Shown in pieces: positions 1 through 6,845 of a stretch of DNA of 7,401 nt. The number at the start of each line of letters is the position of its first letter. Position 1 is the stretch's first letter. Made by a program: the position numbers and the translations under genes. The notes beneath the pieces are model-generated. The model was not told the DNA's origin. It did not search any database and worked only from the letters and a program-made list of their open reading frames with translations. The stretch comes from an uncultured bacterium (GTDB taxonomy: Bacteria; Patescibacteria; JAEDAM01; Absconditabacterales; Absconditicoccaceae): assembly GCA_903904545.1 (NCBI GenBank), contig CAIVDB010000114.1:1-7401 (forward strand), given 5' to 3'.

Positions 1-768
1 TAGTATCTCTTCTCTTTTATTCTCATCATCTATAGATTTTAATTTTTCTTGTAGATTTTCTATCATTCGTTTGCAATTGTTCCTATAAATTCCAAATTTA
101 AAATAAAAATCAGGTTGAAATATTTTTCAAATGGGATATTCACTAGAACTTGAAGCTGTTATTCATAAAAAATTCACAATTTCTTTGTCATTCATTTTTA
201 TATGTATATATCAATCTGTCTCACTGAATTTTATTTTAAAATCTAAAGCAATCCATTGATCTAGGTATTCATTTACTTCTATTTTTGCTAAGATTTGTTG
301 TTGCGCTTCTCCATCTGGACTATATCAAGTTATATGGGTGAATAAAAACTTCCCTCTTTTTAGTCTTGCTGCTAAAAAAGGAGCTACTTCCATTGATTTT
401 CATAATCAAAATTGTTTCCGCTGACAAATTATGTTTTTATTACAGTTAAAAATTATTTCTTTGGGGAATTTGATGTCTAAATGAAAATTGTATATTTTTC
501 CTAAAGAAAATCTTTGTGCATCCATAAATTCTGATCTTTCTAAAATTCTACCTCATCCCTTATCGATTTGTCTAGTATCTCAATTCTTTATCCATATTTT
601 ATATACTATTTCTCCTCATTCTTTTTTGATATCAAATCTTTCAGGTTCGATTCTCCAAAAACTTCGTTTGGTTCAATCTATTTCAAATACTGGTCTATCT
701 GTATTTTTTCTCTCTGATAGTAAATATTTACTTATAGCATTATTGATTTCTGTGATTTTTGGTAACAT
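1..768 (-). CDS. Polysaccharide-lyase-like (concanavalin A-like jelly-roll) protein, 3' end cut by window edge
   Basis: Read leftward from ATG at 768-766 with UGA as Gly, the frame stays open for 256 codons to the window edge. An in-frame TAA lies two codons upstream, which fixes the start. It contains ten UGA codons (residues 32, 51, 63, 72, 121, 123, 148, 186, 202, 214), so under the standard code it looks like non-coding DNA. Features resembling the heparin-lyase-I-like polysaccharide lyase fold (Pfam 'Polysacc_lyase' type) are: RSEF near 78-81 followed by the strand IYNFHLDIKFP (92-102); a strand around 172-180 followed by a GYIHIKMNDKEIV segment (186-198), matching the usual 'G-x-hydrophobic-x-NG-x-x-V' hairpin; and YFKFGIYRNN at 222-231, very like the family's YFK-x-GIYR motif. 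The family acts on acidic polysaccharides. No signal peptide is visible (N-terminus MLPKITEINN), which is odd for a secreted lyase. A charged helical tail begins after residue 232. The fold assignment is moderate and the substrate unknown. It is transcribed divergently from pflB. Confidence 0.6.
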
Positions 769-790
769 ATTTTATTTTAGAAACTAAATT

Positions 791-871
791 AAGAGAAGAA
801 ACCTCTCTTTGCTAGGGATATGACAGACAACTAGTTTCTGTGCGACATAGACTTTCGTATAGAAGTCTGTG
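791..871 (-). promoter_or_regulatory. Cluster of small hairpins in the probable 5' leader of the lyase-like gene
   Basis: Three short inverted repeats occur within about 80 bp upstream of the minus-strand start. AAGAGA at 791-796 pairs with TCTCTT at 804-809 (7-nt loop), ending about 23 bp from the ATG. ACAGA at 823-827 pairs with TCTGT at 837-841. AGACTT at 849-854 pairs with AAGTCT at 863-868 and can be extended outward to 846-871 with one T-G pair. ACAGAC at 823-828 can also pair with GTCTGT at 865-870, so two alternative folds are possible. No U-tract follows on either strand, so this is not an intrinsic terminator. A regulatory leader is an inference from position only. Confidence 0.25.
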
Positions 872-879
872 GTGGGATA

Positions 880-1017
880 TTACTCTTTTCTATTGTTCTC
901 TGTTTGTATCGCTGTATCAGATATATCATAATTGTGGATAAATACAATATAATCTGTTTCTTGGTGTTTGGAGTCTTCTTTGGTGATATTTATAAAAAAT
1001 CCCTTGAAAATGTACGT
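880..1017 (-). pseudogene. Doubtful 45-codon open frame, possible gene remnant
   Basis: On the minus strand the frame between TAG (1020-1018) and TAA (882-880) encodes 45 residues of protein-like composition (for example NITKEDSKHQETDYIVFIHN). It has no ATG; it could start only at ATT or ACG. An overlapping minus-strand frame is also open when UGA is read as Gly, which would fit a frameshifted relic, but AT-rich spacers can produce both by chance. I do not recognise a family. Confidence 0.15.
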
Positions 1018-1111
1018 CTAATCCCTATATTTCCCTCTCCGGTTACTGGCTATTGAGCCAAAACCTGTATTATAAATGCAGTTTTTTTTATGCTTTAAAT
1101 TTGGAATAGGT

Positions 1112-3313
1112 ATGGTAAACAATGAACATTCAAGTATTGATGTAAAATCTTTCGTTTCAGAAAACATCACTTCGTATGAAGGTGATGCAAGTTTTTTGTC
1201 TGGAATTACTCCAAAAACTCAAGCAGTATGGGAAGCTTGTAAGCTTGCTCTTGCTCAAGAACGTGAACGTAATGGATGTAGAGGGATAGATACTGAAAGA
1301 ATCTCAAGTATTACTAGTCATCCTGCTGGATATATAGATCAAGCTCATGAAGTAATTGTTGGTCTTCAAACTGATGAAGTGCTCAAAAGAGCTATGAAGC
1401 CATTTGGTGGAATTCGTGTAGTCGAAAATGCAGTGAAGGAAAAGGGTATGGAAGTCTCTGATCGTGTAAAAGATATTTTTCATTATGCAAAAAATCACAA
1501 TGATTGTGTCTTCGCAGCGTATGATACAGAAATCAAACAGTTCCGTTCCAAACATATTATTACAGGATTGCCTGATAACTATGCAAGAGGAAGAATCATT
1601 GGTGATTACAGAAGATTGGCTTTGTATGGAGCTGATGCTCTGATTGCAGCTAAGCAGGTAGATTTCTCTGCTGATAGTGGAGATATGACTGAAGATAAGG
1701 TAAGACTTAGAGAAGAAATAAGTAACCAAATCCAAGCACTCAAGGATATCAAAGTGATGGCATCTTACTATGGGATAGATGTTTCTGGTCCTGCAACGAC
1801 GGCTCAAGAAGCGGTCCAATGGGTGTATTTTGCTTATCTTGCAGCAGTGAAAGAACAAGATGGTGCAGCGATGTCATTAGGAAATGTTTCTTCATTTCTC
1901 GATATTTATATCGAAAAAGATTTAAAAGCAGGGGCACTCACAGAAGAACTTGCCCAAGAATTGATTGATCAGTTTGTGATCAAACTGAGAATGGTAAGGC
2001 ACTTGAGACCTGGTGCTTATGATGATATTTTTGGTGGGGATCCAACATGGGTAACCGAATCTATTGGTGGACAATTCTGCGATGGAAGAACAAAAGTCAC
2101 GAAGACTTCATTCAGATTTTTACAAACATTAGTTAATCTTGGACCTTCTCCAGAACCTAATATGACGGTCCTTTGGTCAGAAGATCTTCCTCAAGGATTC
2201 AAAGAATTCTGTGCAAAGGTATCTATCGATACTTCGTCTATCCAATATGAAAATGATGATCTCATGAGACAATGTCGTGGATCAGATGACTATGGTATCG
2301 CGTGTTGTGTATCTCATCAAGAGATAGGAAAAAGAATCCAACATTTCGGTGCAAGATGTAATCTTGTGAAATGACTTTTGTTGGCAATCAATGGAGGACA
2401 TGATGAGATCTCAGGAGAAAAACTTTTGGATATCCCAACACTTTCTGAAGGACCATTGAAGTATGATGAAGTGATGGCAAATTTCCAAATAGCCATGAAA
2501 GAAATCGCAAGAATCTATGCAAAATCAATGTTCATCATCCATTATATGCACGATAAATATTACTATGAAAGAGCTCAGATGGCTTTTGTAGATAGTCATC
2601 ATGGAATAGATATCGCTTATGGTATCGCTGGTATCTCTATTATTGCTGATTCATTATCTGCTATCAAATTTGCAAAGGTGACTCCAGTAAGGAATGAACA
2701 AGGTATCTCTACAGATTTCACTATCGAAGGAGAATTTCCTATGTTTGGAAATGATGATGACCGCGTGGATGATCTTTCTCAAGAAATAGCTAAGTATTTC
2801 AATGAACAACTTGCTCATCATACAGCATATAAATGAGCTAATCCAACACTTTCCTTACTTACTATTACATCTAACGTAATGTATGGAACGAATACGGGAT
2901 CTACTCCTGACGGAAGAAAACAAGGAGAAGCTTTTGCTCCTGGTGCTAATCCGATGCATGGAAGAGATAGTTCTGGTGCTATTGCATCACTCGATTCCGT
3001 TGCAAAATTTGATTATGAATATGCTCAGGATGGAGTATCCAATACCTTCTCAATGGTTCCTACCTCACTGGGAGCAACGAGAGAAGAACAAGTAGAAAAT
3101 CTTTTGAGTATGATAGGTGGATATTTTTCTAAGGGAGCTCAACATCTCAATGTAAATATTCTCAATCGTGATACCTTGCTTGATGCCTATAATCATCCAG
3201 AAAATTATCCACAATTGACCATTAGAGTGTCTGGATATGCAGTAAACTTTGTCAGACTTTCTAAAAAACATCAATTGGAAGTGATTGCAAGAACTTTTCA
3301 TGAAAAGATGTAA
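1112..3313 (+). CDS. pflB: Pyruvate formate-lyase (formate C-acetyltransferase), glycyl radical enzyme
   Basis: A cytoplasmic, anaerobic enzyme that converts pyruvate plus CoA to acetyl-CoA plus formate. Read with UGA as Gly it is one 733-residue protein, close to the 760 of E. coli PflB, and it aligns from memory along its whole length ([10 protein letters not shown] near the N-terminus, [37 protein letters not shown] in the middle). The catalytic cysteine pair is C398-C399 in GIACCVS. The radical glycine is G708 in RVSGYAV near the C-terminus. Two TGA codons are read through: 2372-2374 (residue 421, in [16 protein letters not shown]) and 2834-2836 (residue 575, before the [17 protein letters not shown] segment). 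Neither disrupts the active site. The start at 1112 is chosen because E. coli-like sequence begins just after it; the in-frame ATG at 1076 lies in a -10-like box and would add a non-conserved hydrophobic stretch. The stop is TAA. Its activase pflA follows 159 bp downstream. The UGA share of Gly codons is the lowest among the UGA-containing genes here (about 2 of 56). Confidence 0.97.
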
Positions 3314-3357
3314 TTGAATCTGAATACTATAAAGTCGAAATTCCATAAAGTCAGATA

Positions 3358-3433
3358 GCTAAACGGTAGTCGAACAGTAGCTAAACAGTAGCTTTTGAGG
3401 CTATCGTTCCTCTACTGTTAGTCAACTGTTTGT
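3358..3433. repeat. 11-bp tandem/inverted repeat element, copy 1 (pflB-pflA spacer)
   Basis: Three 11-bp units run in direct orientation at 3358-3368 (GCTAAACGGTA), 3369-3379 (GTCGAACAGTA) and 3380-3390 (GCTAAACAGTA). After a loop of about 20 bp come two units in inverted orientation, at 3412-3422 and 3423-3433, still on an 11-bp period. The arms can form a hairpin, with AACAGTA of the last direct unit facing TACTGTT of the first inverted unit. No U-tract follows. A second copy with the same architecture lies at 5075-5152. The function is unknown; an RNA-processing or stability hairpin, or a small mobile repeat, are candidates. Confidence 0.8.
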
Positions 3434-3472
3434 CCATTTAATACTAATTCTTATTTCAAATAATTTTTCACT

Positions 3473-4198
3473 ATGCTTCGTGTTCATTCGATAGAGACAT
3501 TTGGTACGCATGAGGGGCCTGGTATAAGGTTTGTACTTTTTTTGCAATGATGTTTATTCAAATGTTTGTATTGTCATAATCCTGATACGATTGCGATGGA
3601 TGGAGGAAGTATCATGAGTCAGGAAGGATTGATCAAAAAGATTCTCAAAATGAGACCCTACTTTGGGAAGAAATGATGATTGACGGTTTCCGGTGGGGAA
3701 CCGCTATTGCAGGCCCAAGCATTGCTTCCTTTCTTCAAGGAATTGAAAGAAAGAAATATCAATATCGCAGTCGATACCAATGGATTTATTCGAAATGAAG
3801 ATGTAGAGGCATTGATTTCTTATGTAGATTTGTTCCTTTTGGACTTGAAACATATGAATAATTATCGACATCAGAAACTTACGGGAAAGTCGAACGATTC
3901 CGTCCATAAATTTCTGGACCATCTCGAAGCAAACAATAAGAAGACCCGAATCAGATATGTTTTAGTCCCTGAATATAGTGATCAAGACGAATACATTCAC
4001 GAGCTCGGAAAAAGTTTTGGTCATTATGCATGTATCGATAGGATAGAGATTTTACCTTATCATAATCTCTGAGTGTACAAACGACATGCACTTGGTCGAG
4101 AGTATGCCCTCAAGGATGTCGGGATGCCAACTCCTCAGAAAGTCTCTCATGTCAAACATATTCTCGCGAAATATTTTGCTCATGTATTTGTGAGATAG
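3473..4198 (+). CDS. pflA: Pyruvate formate-lyase activating enzyme (radical SAM)
   Basis: Uses S-adenosylmethionine and a [4Fe-4S] cluster to abstract hydrogen from the radical glycine of PflB, switching it on under anaerobic conditions. The 241-residue product matches the roughly 246 of E. coli PflA. The cluster-binding motif is C27-LFK-C31-LY-C34. The SAM-binding segment TVSGGEP is at 71-77, DTNG at 101-104, DLK at 124-126, and the C-terminal LPYHNLGVYKR motif spans about 194-204. Four UGA codons are translated: residues 26 (the Gly before C27), 68 and 69 (a TGATGA pair just before the SGGE motif) and 200 (the conserved Gly of LPYHxLG). These are strong support for UGA as Gly. The stop is TAG. 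The start ATG has a U/A-rich upstream stretch (ATTTTTCACT) and no Shine-Dalgarno sequence. focA begins 28 bp downstream, suggesting co-transcription. Confidence 0.96.
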
Positions 4199-4226
4199 TA
4201 GTATTTATTAATTAAATTTTATTCCT

Positions 4227-5036
4227 ATGCGTACCCCTGCTGAAGTTACTCAATTGGCAGAAGAAATTGGATATAAAAAAGCCTATGCCGTTTTCTCTTC
4301 TACCTTAGTCTCCTGAATCCTTGCTGGAATGTATATTGCTCTCGGAGGAATGTTTTCCGTCAATACTATTACAGGCTCTGTCCTGTCGTATGGATTGACT
4401 AAGCTCTTTGCCTGACTTGCATTCTCTTTATGATTGATCTTAGTGATGATTGCCGGAGCTGAACTCTTTACGGGGAATGCTTTGCTTATCATCGCATACT
4501 TCAACAGGAAGATCTCACATCTTCGTTTCTTAAGAAATTTGATTCTTGTTCGATGTGCGAATTTTCTTGGTGCCCTTCTGATTGTTGGATTGCTTTATGG
4601 AGCCGGATGGTTTCATATGGCTCAGGATGCTGTGGGAACAACCTTGCTTAACGTGAGTATCCATAAGGTAGGATACGGATTTTTACAGGCGTTTTGTCTT
4701 GGTATTCTGTGTAATATCTTAGTATGTTTGTGAGTCTGGCTTGCTTACGCAGGAAAAACTGCAGTAGATAAAATTGCAGGGATTATCTTCCCCATTACTG
4801 CTTTCGTTGCATGTGGATTTGAGCATTCTGTAGCAAATATGTTTTATTTGCCTGCTGCATATCTTTTGAAACTTACAGGATTTGCTCCTGCGGGTATGGA
4901 TGTAAGTACCCTTACTTTACATAATATTTTTATCGGCAACTTTCTTCCTGTCACTTTAGGAAACTTTGTGGGAGGGGCCTTATTTGTCGGAGCTTTGTAT
5001 TGGATTTTGCATGGTAAATCGATAAAATCGTCGTAA
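4227..5036 (+). CDS. focA: Formate/nitrite-family channel, probable formate transporter
   Basis: An inner-membrane pentameric channel of the FNT family that moves formate (or related monovalent anions) across the membrane. The product is 269 residues, similar to FocA (about 285), and mostly hydrophobic with roughly six membrane segments. Family signatures are ELFTGN at 79-84, GFEHSVANMF at 197-206, whose H200 corresponds to the central pore histidine of FocA, and PVTLGNFVGG near the C-terminus. Four UGA-Gly codons occur at residues 30, 63, 69 and 169, all inside membrane segments where the family is Gly-rich. The stop is TAA. It lies 28 bp after pflA, so export of the formate made by PflB is the obvious role; nitrite transport is less likely from context. 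A GC-rich hairpin starts directly after the stop. The pre-start sequence TTCCT is the same as that of the EamA gene. Confidence 0.93.
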
Positions 5037-5053
5037 CCCCGCTAAAGACGGGG
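5037..5053 (+). terminator. GC-rich hairpin directly after focA, possible weak terminator
   Basis: CCCCG (5037-5041), a 7-nt loop and CGGGG (5049-5053) form a perfect 5-bp GC stem immediately after the focA stop codon. There is no U-tract behind it, so it is not a classical intrinsic terminator; it may slow polymerase or protect the 3' end. Confidence 0.4.
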
Positions 5054-5074
5054 CAGGAGTCCCTAAAGTTGAAG

Positions 5075-5152
5075 GTCGAACAATAGCAGAACGGTAGCTA
5101 AACGGTAGCTAAACGGTAGCACAATTATGCAACCGTTAGTCTATAGTTTGTC
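5075..5152. repeat. 11-bp tandem/inverted repeat element, copy 2 (focA-pduL spacer)
   Basis: Four direct 11-bp units lie at 5075-5085 (GTCGAACAATA), 5086-5096 (GCAGAACGGTA), 5097-5107 and 5108-5118 (both GCTAAACGGTA). After a short loop come two inverted units, at 5131-5141 and 5142-5152. Compared with the copy at 3358-3433, the last direct unit reads AACGGTA instead of AACAGTA, and its inverted partner reads AACCGTT instead of TACTGTT. The central pair therefore changes from A-T to G-C in step. Both copies end in TTTGTC. Confidence 0.8.
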
Positions 5153-5215
5153 GCGAAGCGTTTGGCTATTGCTTCAAAATATCTTAATTTACTTTTATTT
5201 TTTTTCTCCTTTTCA

Positions 5216-5272
5216 ATGAAATTACCAATTTGAATTTCCAATAGACATGGGAAGAGAGTGTATAGTTTATAG
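5216..5272 (+). pseudogene. Truncated duplicate of the pduL start (18-codon stub)
   Basis: ATG at 5216 opens a frame encoding MKLPIGISNRH followed by GKRVYSL and TAG (5270-5272), with UGA as Gly at codon 6. The first 11 residues are identical to the N-terminus of PduL at 5333. The two 33-nt stretches differ at five positions, all synonymous (AAA/AAG, TTA/CTA, CCA/CCT, ATT/ATA, TCC/TCA). The match stops in the middle of the zinc-binding RHxH motif. A T/C-rich tract precedes both copies. The likeliest reading is the remnant of a tandem pduL copy whose body was deleted. A functional leader peptide is an alternative. Confidence 0.65.
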
Positions 5273-5289
5273 TTAAGAGTTAATAGTGT
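5262..5289. repeat. Heptanucleotide tandem repeat, about 4 units
   Basis: Four consecutive 7-bp units close to ATAGTTA (ATAGTTT, ATAGTTA, AGAGTTA, ATAGTGT). The repeat overlaps the end of the pduL stub and supplies its TAG stop, which fits replacement of the lost coding sequence by simple repeats. Confidence 0.65.
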
Positions 5290-5296
5290 CGGAATC

Positions 5297-5332
5297 TTTT
5301 TTATCTTCTTTTTTATCTTCTTTTTTGTCCTT
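5297..5332. repeat. T/C-rich 12-bp repeat, 3 units, abutting the pduL start
   Basis: Two copies of TTTTTTATCTTC and a variant TTTTTTGTCCTT fill the 36 bp directly before the pduL ATG, giving an uninterrupted pyrimidine-rich leader where a Shine-Dalgarno site would normally sit. A shorter T/C-rich tract also precedes the stub at 5216. Confidence 0.7.
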
Positions 5333-5899
5333 ATGAAGCTACCTATATGAATTTCAAATAGACATTTGCATTTATGCGCTGCTGATGCTGATGCATTGTT
5401 TGGTGCTGGATATGAATTCCAAAATCTAAAAGATCTTTCTCAACCTGGGCAATTTGCTTGTAAAGAAACTCTTAGTGTCAAAGGTCCTAAGTGACAAATT
5501 GATGGAGTAAGAATCCTTGGTCCCTTAAGAAAAGAAACTCAAGTAGAGATTTTAAAAGCAGATACCTTCAAATTGGGTGTCGATGCACCGATTAGATTAT
5601 CTGGACATTTAGAAGGAACGCCAGGGATTGAACTTGTCGGACCTCAATGATCAGTGACCATAAGCCATGGTCTCATCGTGGCTGAAAGACATCTCCATGC
5701 GACGCCAGCTGATGCAGAGAAGCTTGGGGTAGAAGATGGACAAACGATTGCCGTAGCTGTAGAAGGGGAGAGAGCCTTGCTCTTTGGAAGAGTTACGGTC
5801 AGAGTGACAGAAAATTCTGCTTTGGATATGCATATCGATACCGAAGAAGCTAATGCTGCAGGACTAGGACTTGGTGCAGAAGGAGAATTGATTAAATAA
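5333..5899 (+). CDS. pduL: Phosphate acyltransferase of the PduL family (acetyl-CoA to acetyl phosphate)
   Basis: Catalyses acyl-CoA plus phosphate to acyl phosphate plus CoA; next to pflB the likely substrate is acetyl-CoA, feeding an acetate kinase encoded elsewhere. The product is 188 residues, within the range of short PduL proteins, and carries both halves of the family. The first has NRHLHL at 9-14, then LSQPGQFACKET and GPLRKETQVEI. The second has ERHLHATP at 118-125 and LDMHIDTEEANAAG at about 164-177. The His residues of the two RHxH motifs (11, 13, 120, 122) and H167 fit the zinc/active-site ligands known for the family. UGA-Gly codons are at residues 6, 54 and 106; the first is in the PIGISNRH motif and the others in GPKG/GPQG turns. 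It begins directly at the catalytic domain without the N-terminal extension that targets PduL to microcompartments, so it is probably cytosolic. The start is set by the homology. The stop is TAA. Confidence 0.93.
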
Positions 5900-5909
5900 C
5901 ATTATAAAT

Positions 5910-5939
5910 CTGACAAAATAAATAGCTACCATCTACTAT
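5910..5939 (+). promoter_or_regulatory. Possible promoter for the EamA gene
   Basis: CTGACA (5910-5915) and TACTAT (5934-5939) with an 18-bp spacer would start transcription only about 10 nt before the EamA ATG at 5957, giving a very short leader. This is weak, and read-through from pduL (57 bp upstream) is just as plausible. Confidence 0.25.
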
Positions 5940-5956
5940 TTTATCGGTACGTTCCT

Positions 5957-6820
5957 ATGAGCAAAAATATCCAGTGAGCACTCTTGATATTATTAGCAAC
6001 GATTATTTGGTGATCTACCTGAGTTTTTGTGAAATCATTACATTTACCAGCTACTACGATTGTTGTCTTTCGCTTAGGAATTCCGCTCCTTTGTGTGACT
6101 GCATATCTCTTGTATACCAAAAAAAAGTTTGGTTTATCTCACAATAAGCTCGCATGGAAATTTTCGACAGGGAATGCTATCAGGATGCTCTTATATTATA
6201 TTGGGTTTAATCTTACTACCGTAGCTAATGCAGTTATTGGATTATATACCTGGCCACTCTTTGCCGCGATGATAGAATACTATAGAACCAGAAAAATAAC
6301 TCCTCTCGTACTCCTTTGCACGCTCCTGTGATTAGTCTGAGTGATAGTAACTTGTTTAGATAAAAATTTCTGAACCCAACCATTACAGATGATCGGGTTT
6401 TTTGCTATTACGATTTCGGCAGTCATTAGTGCATTGCAAAGATTTCGACAAAAAGATTTGATGATGCATGCAGATAATACACAAATGGTCTTTTATCAGT
6501 CACTCGTTGGGGCAATAGTTTTCTTTCCATTCCTGTTCATTAACACGCCGATGCCCACGATTCACCAAAGCACTATCGCTATTATATTTTCACTACTTAT
6601 TGGTATCGCTGGGTTCTACCTTTACTTCCAATGATTGAGAAAAGTATCTATTGCATATATGTCTGTGCTCTCATACTTTGAAGTCATCTCCGCAATACTG
6701 TTTGCATATTTCATTATTCACGAAGTACCCTCTGGATATACTTTGATAGGAGGCGCTATTATTATAGTGTCTATACTGATTATGAGTTTACATAAGAAGA
6801 CTCTCCAGAGCGATACATAA
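5957..6820 (+). CDS. EamA/DMT-superfamily transporter
   Basis: A membrane transporter of the drug/metabolite family, probably moving a small metabolite or amino acid; the substrate cannot be read from sequence. The product is 287 residues, typical for the two-repeat 10-helix EamA architecture: repeat one spans about residues 7-135 and repeat two about 146-278. Signatures include the N-terminal ATIIWGSTGVFVK helix, an AVIGLYTWPLFAAMIEYY segment around 94-111, and the C-terminal SYFEVISAILFAYFIIHE-like helix pair ending in GGAIIIVSILIM. Seven UGA-Gly codons occur, at residues 7, 19, 22, 125, 128, 139 and 226, so standard-code annotation would split it into at least three ORFs. The stop is TAA. 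It follows pduL by 57 bp on the same strand and is closed by a strong intrinsic terminator, so it may be the last gene of this transcription unit. The ATG is preceded by TTCCT, as in focA, with no Shine-Dalgarno sequence. Confidence 0.88.
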
Positions 6821-6845
6821 TTATTATATACTCCAGATATAGAAT

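Larger units (their letters stand above)
769..1111. other. Divergent intergenic region between the lyase-like gene and pflB
   Basis: This 343-bp AT-rich stretch must hold the promoters of both flanking genes. On the plus strand a TATTAT/TATAAA box at 1068-1076, about 35 bp before the chosen pflB start, is a plausible -10 element, and a perfect TATAAT sits at 948-953; neither has a good -35. On the minus strand TTGTAT (947-942) with a 16-bp spacer and TATATC (925-920) is a weak candidate for the lyase-like gene. Several short inverted repeats lie at 791-871 (listed separately). I see no tRNA or recognisable riboswitch. A 45-codon open frame on the minus strand is listed separately as doubtful. 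Confidence 0.5.

Noticed and set aside
488..787. 99-codon plus-strand ORF under the standard code
   Set aside because: It is the antisense shadow of the lyase-like gene. Its composition is repetitive Leu/Ser/Ile/Phe, and the minus strand read with UGA as Gly gives a far better protein.
1076..1111. Upstream in-frame ATG as the pflB start
   Set aside because: It overlaps a -10-like TATTATAAA box and would add 12 hydrophobic residues with no counterpart in the PFL family.
1304..1937. Minus-strand ORFs inside pflB
   Set aside because: They lie opposite strongly conserved PflB sequence and have Cys/Ser/Ile/Phe-rich antisense composition.
2372..2836. pflB as a pseudogene broken by two nonsense codons
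   Set aside because: Both breaks are TGA, the frame is kept, all catalytic residues are intact, and neighbouring genes show the same pattern. Recoding explains everything without mutation.
3358..3433. 11-bp units as a CRISPR array
   Set aside because: The units are far too short, have no spacers between them, switch to inverted orientation within 80 bp, and have no cas genes nearby.
3548..3679. UGA codons of pflA as selenocysteine
   Set aside because: There are four per gene at Gly positions, including a tandem TGATGA, and UGA occurs in all functional classes. Selenocysteine would be rare and tied to a local SECIS hairpin.
5651..5833. Minus-strand ORF inside pduL
   Set aside because: It is the antisense shadow of a well-supported conserved gene.
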